Below are positions 17,507 to 26,034 of a DNA stretch of 64,000 bases, in pieces; the first letter of the stretch is position 1; every line of letters starts with the position of its first letter. The translations under genes were made by a program, and so were the position numbers. This stretch comes from CAVRXQ01 sp963831155 (GTDB lineage: Bacteria > Actinomycetota > Acidimicrobiia > Acidimicrobiales > Bog-793), in contig CAWHOY010000005.1 in NCBI GenBank assembly GCA_963831155.1, forward strand, positions 1-64,000, given 5' to 3'. The notes beneath the pieces were generated by a model that ran no database searches, was not told the DNA's origin, and worked only from the letters and a program-made list of their open reading frames with translations.

Positions 17507-17761
17507 ATGCTTTCGCTGCGACGAAAGGACATCGTGTGTCAGCAGGCGGTCGAGCTCGTCACCGACTATCTCGAAGGGTCGCTTTCCCGCCGCGAACGAC
17601 GCCGCTTCGAGGCCCACCTTCTTGGGTGTCCCAACTGTGCGGCGTACCTCGAACAGATAAGGATGACCATCCAGCTGACCGGCACGGTCGAACCCGATGA
17701 CCTGACTCCCGAAGCGAGGCAGGACCTGACCGAGCTCTACCGGCGTTGGCGATCCGAGTAG
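17507..17761 (+). CDS. Zinc-binding anti-sigma factor (zf-HC2)
   Basis: 84 residues from ATG 17507, three bases after the sigma stop. The ZAS motif is CQQAVELVTDYLEGSLSRRE followed by RRRFEAHLLGCPNCAAYLEQ, giving C11, H32, C36 and C39 (H-x3-C-x2-C). It has no membrane segment, so it is a soluble anti-sigma that would hold the ECF factor and possibly release it on oxidation of the zinc site. Intact. Confidence 0.85.
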   Translation: MLSLRRKDIVCQQAVELVTDYLEGSLSRRERRRFEAHLLGCPNCAAYLEQIRMTIQLTGTVEPDDLTPEARQDLTELYRRWRSE

Positions 17762-17762
17762 C

Positions 17763-18080
17763 GCGGGAGCGACCTTCGTCCACGAGGTGCTGGCACTCGC
17801 CGTCTTCCTCGTCGTGTTCGGCCACATCTGCTTCGCTCTTACCCACCCTGACTCCCTCCGGTCGATGGTGAAGGGATGGGTTCCCGAAGCTTGGGCGAAG
17901 AAGCACGCGCCGCGGTGGCTACAAGAAGAGCGAGATGGCGCTGTGATCCGTGGTGAGGAACCGGCGTGCGAAGCACTAAGTCCCGGGCGGACGCGACCGC
18001 GGACTCGCTCGGCGACGTCTCGTAGCCGAGATGGCCGCTGCGATGAGCGAGCGCCCGCTCACCGCTACTGCAGTGCGTAG
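17763..18080 (+). pseudogene. C-terminal stump of a cytochrome b-type membrane subunit
   Basis: Directly after the anti-sigma stop the frame reads SAGATFVHEVLALAVFLVVF, GHICFALTHPDSLRSMVKGW and VPEAWAKKHAPRWLQEE. This is the last membrane helix and tail of the formate dehydrogenase gamma or Ni/Fe-hydrogenase cytochrome b family, including the conserved haem-ligand region H-x-C/H. The N-terminal helices are absent and no start codon is plausible before 17784. After about residue 60 the sequence loses pattern. It looks like a deletion remnant fused behind the sigma operon. Confidence 0.55.
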
Positions 18081-18123
18081 AGTTGCGAGCTCGCTCTTCG
18101 GGGTTTTACTAGGACTTTCTTGG

Positions 18124-18196
18124 AGCGGACGACGGGACTCGAACCCGCGACCCTCACCTTGGCAAGGTGATGCTCTACCAACTGAGCCACGTCCGC
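18124..18196 (-). tRNA. tRNA-Gly(GCC)
   Basis: The minus strand reads acceptor GCGGACG, D arm GCTC-AGTTGGTA-GAGC, anticodon arm TCACC-TTGCCAA-GGTGA, variable GGGTC, T arm GCGGG-TTCGAGT-CCCGT, acceptor CGTCCGC and discriminator T. All four stems pair, with one G-T pair closing the T arm. The anticodon is GCC. CCA is not encoded. It lies between the accessory stretch and the intact chromosome block. Confidence 0.95.
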
Positions 18197-18255
18197 GTCG
18201 GCACAATGTTACCGAGCAACCGATCGGTGATCCGATCCAAGCGGCTCGCCGCAGG

Positions 18256-18690
18256 TCACCGGCCGGAGTGGCCGAATCCTCCTTCGCCTCGGGTCGATTG
18301 CGGCAAGCTTTCTGCTTCAACGAAGTTCGCGGCCTCGACAGGAACAATGACCAGCTGCGCGATGCGGTCGCCTCGGTGGACAAGGTAGGCACTGTTCGGG
18401 TCGGTGTTGACGAGAACGACTTTTAGCTCGCCGCGAAAGCCCGAGTCGATCAATCCCGGCGCGTTAAGACACGCAACCCCGTGGTCGATCGCGAGTCCGC
18501 TGCGCGCGAGGACGAGCCCCGCGAATCCGTCGGGTATCGCCACTGCGACACCAGTGGGGATGAGCGCGCGGCCGCCGCGAGGTGCGAGTTCGATCTCTTG
18601 GCTCGCGACGAGGTCGGCGCCGGCATCGCCCACATGGGCGTAGGCGGGTAGGACTCCTTCGCCCAAGGCGACCGACGGGATCTCGACCAT
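18256..18690 (-). CDS. dut: dUTP diphosphatase
   Basis: Hydrolyses dUTP to dUMP and pyrophosphate, keeping uracil out of DNA and feeding thymidylate synthesis. 144 residues from ATG 18690, a normal trimeric dUTPase length. All five motifs are present: HVGDAGADLVA (I), ARSGLAIDHGV (II), GLIDSGFRGELKVVLVN (III), RGDRIAQLVIVPV (IV) and the C-terminal arm STRGEGGFGHSGR (V). The usual serine of motif V is changed to H-S-G-R, which is common. It is divergent from orn, 71 bases apart. Confidence 0.95.
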   Translation of the reverse strand: MVEIPSVALGEGVLPAYAHVGDAGADLVASQEIELAPRGGRALIPTGVAVAIPDGFAGLVLARSGLAIDHGVACLNAPGLIDSGFRGELKVVLVNTDPNSAYLVHRGDRIAQLVIVPVEAANFVEAESLPQSTRGEGGFGHSGR

Positions 18691-18761
18691 TCGGCGCACC
18701 GTATCCCGTCGTGCCGTCTGTCCTCGATGGAGCGGTGCCGCCGGATACCCTCGGGATAACC

Positions 18762-19304
<543 letters not shown>

Positions 19305-19395
19305 CGCAGAGTGGTCGTGTGCGGCTGATCCCGCGGTGCGGCTCAGCACAGATGAGTCACGCTCTCGGCGGTACTGACGTGGGATCATCGCGGTA

Positions 19396-20085
19396 ATGCA
19401 TCTGGAGGAAACAGAGTTCCGGGCGCCCGTCGACGGCCCGCCAGTGCGAGTTGGGATCGTCGACGACCACGCGATGGTGGCTGACGGCTTGAAGACCCTG
19501 CTCAGCGGGCACGCTGACATCGACGTCGTCGGCACCGCGGCGACGGCCGCCGAGGCTCTTGAATTGGTCGACCGATCACGGCCCGACGTCTTGTTGTTGG
19601 ACTACCGACTCCCAGACGGCGACGGTGCGGGCGTGACTGAGGAAGTCCTCCGGCGCTCGCCCTCGACGCGGGTCGTGATGCTGTCCGCCGTCGGTGGCGA
19701 CGAACTGCTCGCGCGCTCGATCGAGGCGGGGTGCTCTGGCTTCCTTCCGAAGGACCGCAGTGGCGACGAAGTCGTCCATGCCGTGCGCGCGGCCGCCCGG
19801 GGGGAGTCGCTCGTTCCGACCGATGTCCTCGTCGGTCTCGTAGATCGTCTGAAGCGAGCCCCGAAGGGGAAGCACGGCGACCTCACCCCACGTGAGCTCG
19901 AGATCCTCGGCATGCTCGCGAAAGGTATGTCGACCGAAGGCATTTCCTCGTCGCTGTTCCTTTCCGAACACACCGTTCGGAACCATGTGCGCAACATCTT
20001 GGCGAAGCTTGGTGCGCACTCGAAGCTCGAAGCCGTGGCCGTCGCGGCGCGCGACGGCATCGTCTCCTTGCAACGCCAGGCTTGA
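19396..20085 (+). CDS. NarL/FixJ-type response regulator
   Basis: 229 residues. The receiver domain (about 17-132) has the acidic pair DDH in VRVGIVDDHAMVADGLKTLL, the phospho-acceptor in VLLLDYRLPDGDG and the lysine in GFLPKDRSG. A LuxR helix-turn-helix (about 160-225) reads LTPRELEILGMLAKGMSTEG and SEHTVRNHVRNILAKLGAHS. It is followed 15 bases later by a receiver-only protein and then by a convergent sensor kinase, which is the likely phosphate donor. An ATG start with AGGAAA nearby is reasonable. Confidence 0.9.
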   Translation: MHLEETEFRAPVDGPPVRVGIVDDHAMVADGLKTLLSGHADIDVVGTAATAAEALELVDRSRPDVLLLDYRLPDGDGAGVTEEVLRRSPSTRVVMLSAVGGDELLARSIEAGCSGFLPKDRSGDEVVHAVRAAARGESLVPTDVLVGLVDRLKRAPKGKHGDLTPRELEILGMLAKGMSTEGISSSLFLSEHTVRNHVRNILAKLGAHSKLEAVAVAARDGIVSLQRQA

Positions 20086-20100
20086 TCTGAAGGAGGAGCC

Positions 20101-20496
20101 ACGGAACGGCCAATCCGAGTCGTGGTGGCGGACGATCAGCCGATGATCGTGCGCGCTCTGACCAAACTTCTCAGTGAACAACCAGACATCCAAGTCGTCG
20201 GTATCGGTTACAGCGCCGAGGAGGCGCTCCTCGTCTGCATTGAGCAGCTGCCCGACGTCGTCCTGTTAGACGTGCGCATGCCGCTCGGTGGGGGACCGGT
20301 CGCGGCGCTCGAGATCCGGGCGCGCGAGCTGCCGACGAAGGTGGTCGCGCTTTCGGCGTTCAATGATCCGGCCACCGTGAATTCGATGTTCGCCGCTGGC
20401 GCGGTCGCGTACGTCGCCAAGGAGGCACCCATCGAAGAGATGCTGGCGGCGATCCGCTCCGCAGCCGCTCTTGCGGAGGCAGCCGGAGCTCGCTAG
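20101..20496 (+). CDS. Stand-alone receiver-domain protein, possible ACG start
   Basis: A CheY-like receiver without an output domain, about 131 residues. The fold begins IRVVVADDQPMIVRALTKLL, with phospho-acceptor in VVLLDVRMPLGGGP and lysine in AYVAKEAPIEEM. The only normal start in frame (GTG 20122) cuts into the first beta strand. ACG at 20101 instead follows AAGGAGGAG at the ideal distance and restores TERPIR before the strand. It may therefore start at ACG, or an ATG was mutated or miscalled. It lies between the NarL regulator and the convergent kinase. A phosphate sink or shuttle role is inferred. Confidence 0.75.
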   Translation, partial: TERPIRVVVADDQPMIVRALTKLLSEQPDIQVVGIGYSAEEALLVCIEQLPDVVLLDVRMPLGGGPVAALEIRARELPTKVVALSAFNDPATVNSMFAAGAVAYVAKEAPIEEMLAAIRSAAALAEAAGAR

Positions 20497-20503
20497 CCGA
20501 GAG

Positions 20504-22063
20504 TCAGCTTTCCTGGCGCGGGATCCAGGCGCGCACCGTGGTGCCTTTGCCTGGGCGCGACGTGATCTCCAGCCTTCCCCCGGCCCGTGCCGCGCGCGCA
20601 CGCATCGAGGCAACGCCGAGGTGTCCCGGAACGACGACTTTCGCGTCACCGTCCATTCCGACGCCATCGTCCGCAACGGACAGCGCGATCCCGCCTTGGG
20701 ATTCGACGAGCAAGACCGAGATGTGCGCGGCGTCGGCGTGCTTGCGGGCGTTGGTGAGGGCTTCGGCGGTGATACGGAACAACACGACCGCCTCTTCGGG
20801 GTTGGGCTCCCTCAGCATCGTGTCCTCGAACGTCACGCTCGGGCCGCCGGAGGCTTCGTATCTCCGGATGAGTTCTCGTAGCGATTCGCTGAGGCCGCCG
20901 AGTTCCAGGGCAGGGGGATGGAGCTCGAACAAGAGGCCGCGCATCTGCTCGATCGCTTGCTTCACCGATTCCCGCAGATCGGCGATCGCCGCCAGCGCAC
21001 GTTCATCGCTCGTTCTCCGCTCAAGAATCTGGAGCTCGAGTGAGAGCGCGATCAGCGCCTGCAGCGGATCGTCGTGCACCTCACCGGCGATTCGACGCCG
21101 TTCGTCTTCTTGGGCTCGCACCAAAAGCGAGGCGAGTTCCGCGCGTTCTTCGTCGATACGCCGGCGCTCGGAAAGGTCATAGATCAGCGCGACGACAAAG
21201 CGAGGTTCGCGTGGCGAGGACTCGATCGATGCGGCGTAGACGAGCGCATAGAGCGTCTCGTCTTGTGAGCGAAGGACGCGATAGTCGAAGGCCGACGAGC
21301 GAGCGGCGCCGGACAGCAGCGCGTCGAGCGCGCGACGGACCTCGGCTACGTGATCGGACGAGGTGAACGACTCGACCTGGCGACCGACGATCGCCTCGGG
21401 GTCGCCGCCGAGCATCTCGTGCAGCACGGGATTCACGGCGAGGAAGCGGCGTTCCTCACCGATGACGGCGATGCCGACCGCCAGCTCCGACGCGATCGAG
21501 GCGATCGTGCGCTCGCGCTCGACCGTTCGACGGGTGAGCACCCATACCGCCGCTGACGCCGCGACGATCACCGCAGCGACGATGACCCACGACTTCGTTG
21601 CGCTGCTCGCGGCGCTCGTCGTCAGCTGGCCGGTCGAAGAGACGATGATTCCCGGAACCGCGATCGCGTAGGCCGAGACGATGACCGCCGGTGCCATCGA
21701 AACGAGCGCAAACGCGGCAGGGGCGAACCAGATACAGAGGAGGAGCCCGCCGTGCGACACGGCGTAGGCGTCGGCTCCCATCCACGTCGTACCGACGACG
21801 ATCGCGGCGAGGATGAACGGTTGGGTGACGGGCGGGCGATACCGCCATAGCGTGCCTCCGACGACGAGCGCTGCGGCGGCGGTGGAAAGCATCATCACTG
21901 CGTCAGCCGTTCCGATATTCGGCGTCGCGACAAGGACGGCCGTGACGACGGCTCCGGTCACGTAGAGCACGCCGAGGGTCGACGCCGGATCGAGCGGCCG
22001 CGGGGAACCTTCGGACGCGACGGCGCGTGTCAGCCAGTTGCCGGCCCATCTCGAGGTGCTCAT
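20504..22063 (-). CDS. NarL-type sensor histidine kinase with PAS domain
   Basis: 519 residues from ATG 22063 (GGAG 10 bases upstream; ATG 22078 is an alternative). The N-terminal third has five or six hydrophobic segments (for example GVLYVTGAVVTAVLVATPNI and SWVIVAAVIVAASAAVWVLT). A PAS domain (about 195-300) follows (GIAVIGEERRFLAVNPVLHE), then a HisKA_3 dimerisation helix with RRIAGEVHDDPLQALIALSL (His330) and a HATPase domain (FRITAEALTNARKHADAAHI, VADDGVGMDG, HLGVASMRARA). It is convergent with the two response regulators, so the three genes probably form one signalling unit. The signal is not evident. Confidence 0.9.
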   Translation of the reverse strand: MSTSRWAGNWLTRAVASEGSPRPLDPASTLGVLYVTGAVVTAVLVATPNIGTADAVMMLSTAAAALVVGGTLWRYRPPVTQPFILAAIVVGTTWMGADAYAVSHGGLLLCIWFAPAAFALVSMAPAVIVSAYAIAVPGIIVSSTGQLTTSAASSATKSWVIVAAVIVAASAAVWVLTRRTVERERTIASIASELAVGIAVIGEERRFLAVNPVLHEMLGGDPEAIVGRQVESFTSSDHVAEVRRALDALLSGAARSSAFDYRVLRSQDETLYALVYAASIESSPREPRFVVALIYDLSERRRIDEERAELASLLVRAQEDERRRIAGEVHDDPLQALIALSLELQILERRTSDERALAAIADLRESVKQAIEQMRGLLFELHPPALELGGLSESLRELIRRYEASGGPSVTFEDTMLREPNPEEAVVLFRITAEALTNARKHADAAHISVLLVESQGGIALSVADDGVGMDGDAKVVVPGHLGVASMRARAARAGGRLEITSRPGKGTTVRAWIPRQES

Positions 22064-22215
22064 CGGTCGGTTCTCCATCCGGCAACACGCGCCGTACCAG
22101 GGCGAACTGGGATCCGACGCTAGTGGGCGGAATCCTTGCTCCTGGGACTTGATCCTCTTCCATCCCGACCTCACGCAGGCCACGATGCTGCAAGGATCAC
22201 AGCGACGGAGGACCG

Positions 22216-24972
22216 ATGACCACGACTGATACCCGCGCGGCCGGGATGGTTCCGGAAAGTGTGCTCGCCGCGTGGGAGATGGATTCGCTGCTGATCGACG
22301 GCAGATCGGTGCACATCCGCCCGGTCCGTTCTTCGGACGGACCGCTCGTGCAGAGCCTGCACCGTTCACTTTCTCGTGAGAGCAGTTACCTGCGCTTTTT
22401 CGGCGCGGTCGCTGAGCTTTCCGCGCGCGATCTCGAACGGACGGTGAATCTCGACTACGTGGCGCGGATGGCGCTCGTCGCGTTCGTGCGCGGAGAGATG
22501 GTCGGCCTCGCTCGCTACGACATCACCGAGGACGACTCGGTCGCTGAGGTCGCCTTCGTCGTTGCCGATGCATTTCAAGGCCAAGGCGTCGGGACGCTGT
22601 TGCTCGAAAGCCTCGCCGCCTATGCACGCGAACGCGGCATCACGCATTTTGTCGCGGAAACCCTCCCCGAAAATTCGGTGATGATCGGCGTCTTCGCCGA
22701 CGCAGGACTGAACGAAGTGAGCCGACTCGTCGAGGGGACGGTCAGGGTCCGACTCGACTTGCAGCCGACTGTTGAGTACCTCGAGCGTCGTGAGCAGCGC
22801 GAACGCGTAGCCGCCGCGGCGAGCGTGGAAAGCTTCCTGCGGCCGCGGACGATCGCCGTCATTGGGGCCGGTCGGACTCCGGGCGGCATCGGACACCAGA
22901 TCCTCAGGGCGCTGCTCGCTGGCGATTTCACAGGGACCGTCTTCCCGGTCAACCCACACGCGACCTCAATTTGCGGCGTCCACGCGTACCCAAAGATCGG
23001 TGACGTCCCGACCGCGGTCGATGTGGCGGTGATCTGTGTTCCTGAGCCATCGGTTCTCGATGTCGCTCGTGAATGCGCGGAAGCGAAGGTTCGTTCACTC
23101 GTCATCATCACGTCGGGGTTCGCGGAGACCGGAACCGATGGCGCGTCCGCGGAGGTGGAGTTGTTGTCGATCGCGCGCTTGGCTGGAATGCGCATCGTTG
23201 GACCGAACTGCCTGGGCGTGAGCTCGACCGATCCGGAAATCCGCGCCAACGCGACGTTCTCTCCGGAACCGCCGACGCCGGGACGACTCGGCCTGTTTTC
23301 GCAATCCGGGGCCGTCGGTGTCGTCCTCCTCGAAGAGGCGGCGCGGCTCGGGCTCGGGATCTCGAGCTTCGTCTCGGTCGGCAACAAGCTCGACGTGAGC
23401 GGCAACGACTGCATGTGCTTTTGGGAGGATGACCCGGGTACCGACGTCATCGCGCTCTACCTCGAGTCGGTCGGGAACCCGCGCAAATTCCTCCGCATCG
23501 CCCGGCGCGTCGGGCGCAAGAAGCCGATCGTCGCACTGAAGGCCGGACGGACCGTTGCCGGCGCGCGCGGAGCGCGTTCACACACCGCGGCGGCGGCGAC
23601 GCCCGCGCTCGCCTCCGACGCCTTGTTATCCGCGGCGGGCGTCGTCGCGGTCTCGCACCTCGACGAACTTCTCGACATGGTCGCCGTGTTCACCCCAGGC
23701 GTGCTGCCGAAGGGTCGTCGGATCGCGCTGATCGGCAATTCCGGCGGACCGCTGATCCTCGCCGCGGACGCCTGCAGCAGCGCCGGTCTCGAGGTCTCCG
23801 AGCTCGCGCAACCGACCCAGGAGGCGCTGCGCTCGATTGTCAGTCCCGCCGCCGCAGTGCAGAACCCCGTCGACGTGACAGCGGACGGTGGTTCGGCGAC
23901 CCTCGCCGCGACGTTGAGCGTCCTTCTCGAGGACGACGACGTCGACGCGGTGCTCGCGGTCGTGACCCCTCTCGCCCAAGCGCCGCGCGGCGAGGTGCTC
24001 GATGCACTTTGTGGTGTCGCGTCAGGCGCCCACAAACCGGTCATCGCATGCGTCTTCGGCGAATCCACGGCCGACGACGTCGTTCGGGCCCGCCTGCATA
24101 ACGTCGTCGTCCTTTCGTCGCCAGAGCGAGCCGCGAGCGCGATCGAAAAGGCGGCGCGCTATGCGACCTGGCTGGCGGCGGCCGAACCGGTCGGAGCGAA
24201 GCCGGAGGGTGTGCAGCTCGCGCTCGCCCACAGCATCGTCGAGCGCGCGCTCATCGAGGCCCCGGAGGGTGGCTGGCTCGACGCGGGCGATGCGGCGCGT
24301 CTGTTGAAAGCGTTCGGACTCGAGGTGATCGAGACCGTTCAGGCCGCCTCACTCGAAGAAGCCGTGGCGGCGGCGGACAAGGTCGGCTTTCCCGTCGTCT
24401 TGAAAGCGGCCGGCGGGGCAATCGTGCACAAGACCGAGGTGGGCGCAGTCGTGCTCGGTCTCGAAGCGCTAGACGCCGTCGCCGACGCTTACACAGATAT
24501 GGCAACGCGCCTCGGCGACGCGCTCGACGGGGTCGTCGTTCAGAAGATGGCGTATCCGGGCATCGAAGCCATCGTCGGGCTGACCGTCGATGCGGCGTTC
24601 GGACCGCTGTTGATGTTCGGGCTCGGGGGAGTGGCGACGGATCTCCTCGGCGACCATGCGTTCGCGGTACCGCCCCTGAAGGTCGGCGACGCGCAACAGC
24701 TCATCGACTCGATCCACGCCGCACCGCTCTTCCACGGCTACCGCGGCGCCGAGCCGGTCGACGTCGACGCCCTGCGCGACGCGATCGAACGCGTCGGCGC
24801 GATCGCCGAGTTGGTCCCCGAGGTCATCGAGCTCGATCTGAACCCGATCACCGTCTCGGCTGGCGGCGCTGTGGCACTCGATTGGAAGGTGCGCTTCGCC
24901 CCCCGTCCGACCGGCCCCGACCCCTACATGCGCGTATTGCGGCGGCGCGCCGCGCCAACGGTGACCGCCTGA
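22216..24972 (+). CDS. GNAT - ADP-forming acyl-CoA synthetase fusion (protein acetyltransferase-like)
   Basis: 918 residues. Residues about 30-190 form a GNAT domain with the acetyl-CoA loop QGQGVG (121-126). Residues about 205-330 are a CoA-binding Rossmann domain (RTIAVIGAGRTPGGIGHQIL). Then come two succinyl-CoA-ligase-like domains with GARSHTAAAATPALASDALL, the usual phospho-histidine site, and from about 690 a C-terminal ATP-grasp domain (VGFPVVLKAAGGAIVHKTEV, GLGGVATDLLGDHAFAVPPL). This arrangement, with GNAT first, is known in actinobacterial and proteobacterial Pat-type protein lysine acetyltransferases. Because the histidine is present it may also make acyl-CoA from acid plus ATP. 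Monocistronic, divergent from the sensor kinase. Confidence 0.88.
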   Translation: MTTTDTRAAGMVPESVLAAWEMDSLLIDGRSVHIRPVRSSDGPLVQSLHRSLSRESSYLRFFGAVAELSARDLERTVNLDYVARMALVAFVRGEMVGLARYDITEDDSVAEVAFVVADAFQGQGVGTLLLESLAAYARERGITHFVAETLPENSVMIGVFADAGLNEVSRLVEGTVRVRLDLQPTVEYLERREQRERVAAAASVESFLRPRTIAVIGAGRTPGGIGHQILRALLAGDFTGTVFPVNPHATSICGVHAYPKIGDVPTAVDVAVICVPEPSVLDVARECAEAKVRSLVIITSGFAETGTDGASAEVELLSIARLAGMRIVGPNCLGVSSTDPEIRANATFSPEPPTPGRLGLFSQSGAVGVVLLEEAARLGLGISSFVSVGNKLDVSGNDCMCFWEDDPGTDVIALYLESVGNPRKFLRIARRVGRKKPIVALKAGRTVAGARGARSHTAAAATPALASDALLSAAGVVAVSHLDELLDMVAVFTPGVLPKGRRIALIGNSGGPLILAADACSSAGLEVSELAQPTQEALRSIVSPAAAVQNPVDVTADGGSATLAATLSVLLEDDDVDAVLAVVTPLAQAPRGEVLDALCGVASGAHKPVIACVFGESTADDVVRARLHNVVVLSSPERAASAIEKAARYATWLAAAEPVGAKPEGVQLALAHSIVERALIEAPEGGWLDAGDAARLLKAFGLEVIETVQAASLEEAVAAADKVGFPVVLKAAGGAIVHKTEVGAVVLGLEALDAVADAYTDMATRLGDALDGVVVQKMAYPGIEAIVGLTVDAAFGPLLMFGLGGVATDLLGDHAFAVPPLKVGDAQQLIDSIHAAPLFHGYRGAEPVDVDALRDAIERVGAIAELVPEVIELDLNPITVSAGGAVALDWKVRFAPRPTGPDPYMRVLRRRAAPTVTA

Positions 24973-25006
24973 GGACGAGCGCCTCGGGCGCCCGTAACCT
25001 GGCGCC

Positions 25007-25654
25007 GTGGGTTGGTTCTCCTCGTCGAAGCCGGAGATGATCGAAAAGTCACGGGCACTCGCCGGTCGGTCGGCGCCGATCATGACGCCCGGAACCCACC
25101 TCGTGCTCGGGACCCCGATCGGTGGACCGTTCCCAGAAAACCTCGAGCAGGCGTTGTTCGCGCTCGGCTGCTTCTGGGGAGCCGAGCGGGTCTTCTGGCA
25201 AATAGACGGCGTCTATACGACGGCGGTCGGCTACACGGGGGGATACACGCCGAACCCGACCTACGAAGAGGTCTGCAGCGGCAAGACCGGCCACGCCGAG
25301 TCGGTCCTCGTCGTCTTCGATCCCGAAAAGGTGACGTACCGCCAGCTATTGGCGCGCTTTTTCGAGGCCCACGACCCGACCCAGCACATGCGGCAGGGGA
25401 ACGATGTCGGCACCCAGTACCGCTCGGCGATCTTCACCTTCTCCGAACGCCAGCGCGAGGAGGCCCTCTTAGCGCGCGACACCTACGCGAAGGCGCTTAC
25501 CGACAAGGGTTATCGAGAGCCGGCGACCGAGATCCTCGACGCCGGACCTTTTTATTATGCCGAGGATTACCACCAGCAGTACCTGGCGAAGAATCCCGGC
25601 GGCTACTGCGGACTCGGCGGCACCGGCATCGCCTGTCCCGTGACCGCCGCCTAA
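25007..25654 (+). CDS. msrA: Peptide methionine (S)-S-oxide reductase
   Basis: Repairs the S-epimer of oxidised methionine in proteins using thioredoxin. 215 residues from GTG 25007. The catalytic motif is ALFALGCFWGAERVFWQIDG. GYTGGYTPNPTYEEVCSGKT, HAESVLVVFDP and the C-terminal YHQQYLAKNPGGYCGLGGTG (with a resolving cysteine region) are all present. The N-terminal 45 residues are an actinobacterial extension. A 7-bp hairpin follows the gene. Confidence 0.95.
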   Translation: MGWFSSSKPEMIEKSRALAGRSAPIMTPGTHLVLGTPIGGPFPENLEQALFALGCFWGAERVFWQIDGVYTTAVGYTGGYTPNPTYEEVCSGKTGHAESVLVVFDPEKVTYRQLLARFFEAHDPTQHMRQGNDVGTQYRSAIFTFSERQREEALLARDTYAKALTDKGYREPATEILDAGPFYYAEDYHQQYLAKNPGGYCGLGGTGIACPVTAA

Positions 25655-25665
25655 CCCACGGCATT

Positions 25666-25684
25666 GCCCACCTGGTCGGTGGGC
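25666..25684 (+). terminator. Hairpin after msrA
   Basis: GCCCACC (25666-25672), loop TGGTC, GGTGGGC (25678-25684): a perfect 7-bp GC stem 12 bases after the msrA stop. There is no T run, so it is either a weak intrinsic terminator or an mRNA-stabilising end. Confidence 0.55.
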
Positions 25685-26034
25685 GGATTGTGACAGCTTT
25701 GGCGCGGATTCGTCATAGAGTTCGTCTGCCCGACGAAAAACTCCAGTTGACTGTCGAATCTCGCGTGGACCAACGTCCCTTGAAGGGCGGGGAATGTGTC
25801 AGTAGCGTCACAGCTGGGTGACCTGTTTGGTCAGGGGGAAAGGAGGGAGCTGGAGCGCGTCGGTCCACGCGTGTCGCGTGCTCCCGAGTCAGCATCTCTG
25901 GCTCCGGTACTCAGCCGCGGCTCAGTTCGCGAAGGACGCGCGTCACCAGTCCAACCCCAAAGCGGAGATGCAGATGCCGCCTTGGGAGGATTGCGATTTG
26001 TTAGCGCTCTCAATATAGATGAAAGGGAGGTCCC
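25685..26034 (+). promoter_or_regulatory. Upstream region of the sugar ABC operon
   Basis: About 350 bases without a gene. TTGACT at 25747-25752 could be a -35 element, but no convincing -10 lies 16-18 bases downstream. The end carries a strong ribosome site (GGGAGG, 26026-26031) just before GTG 26035. No clear operator palindrome is seen. Confidence 0.35.
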
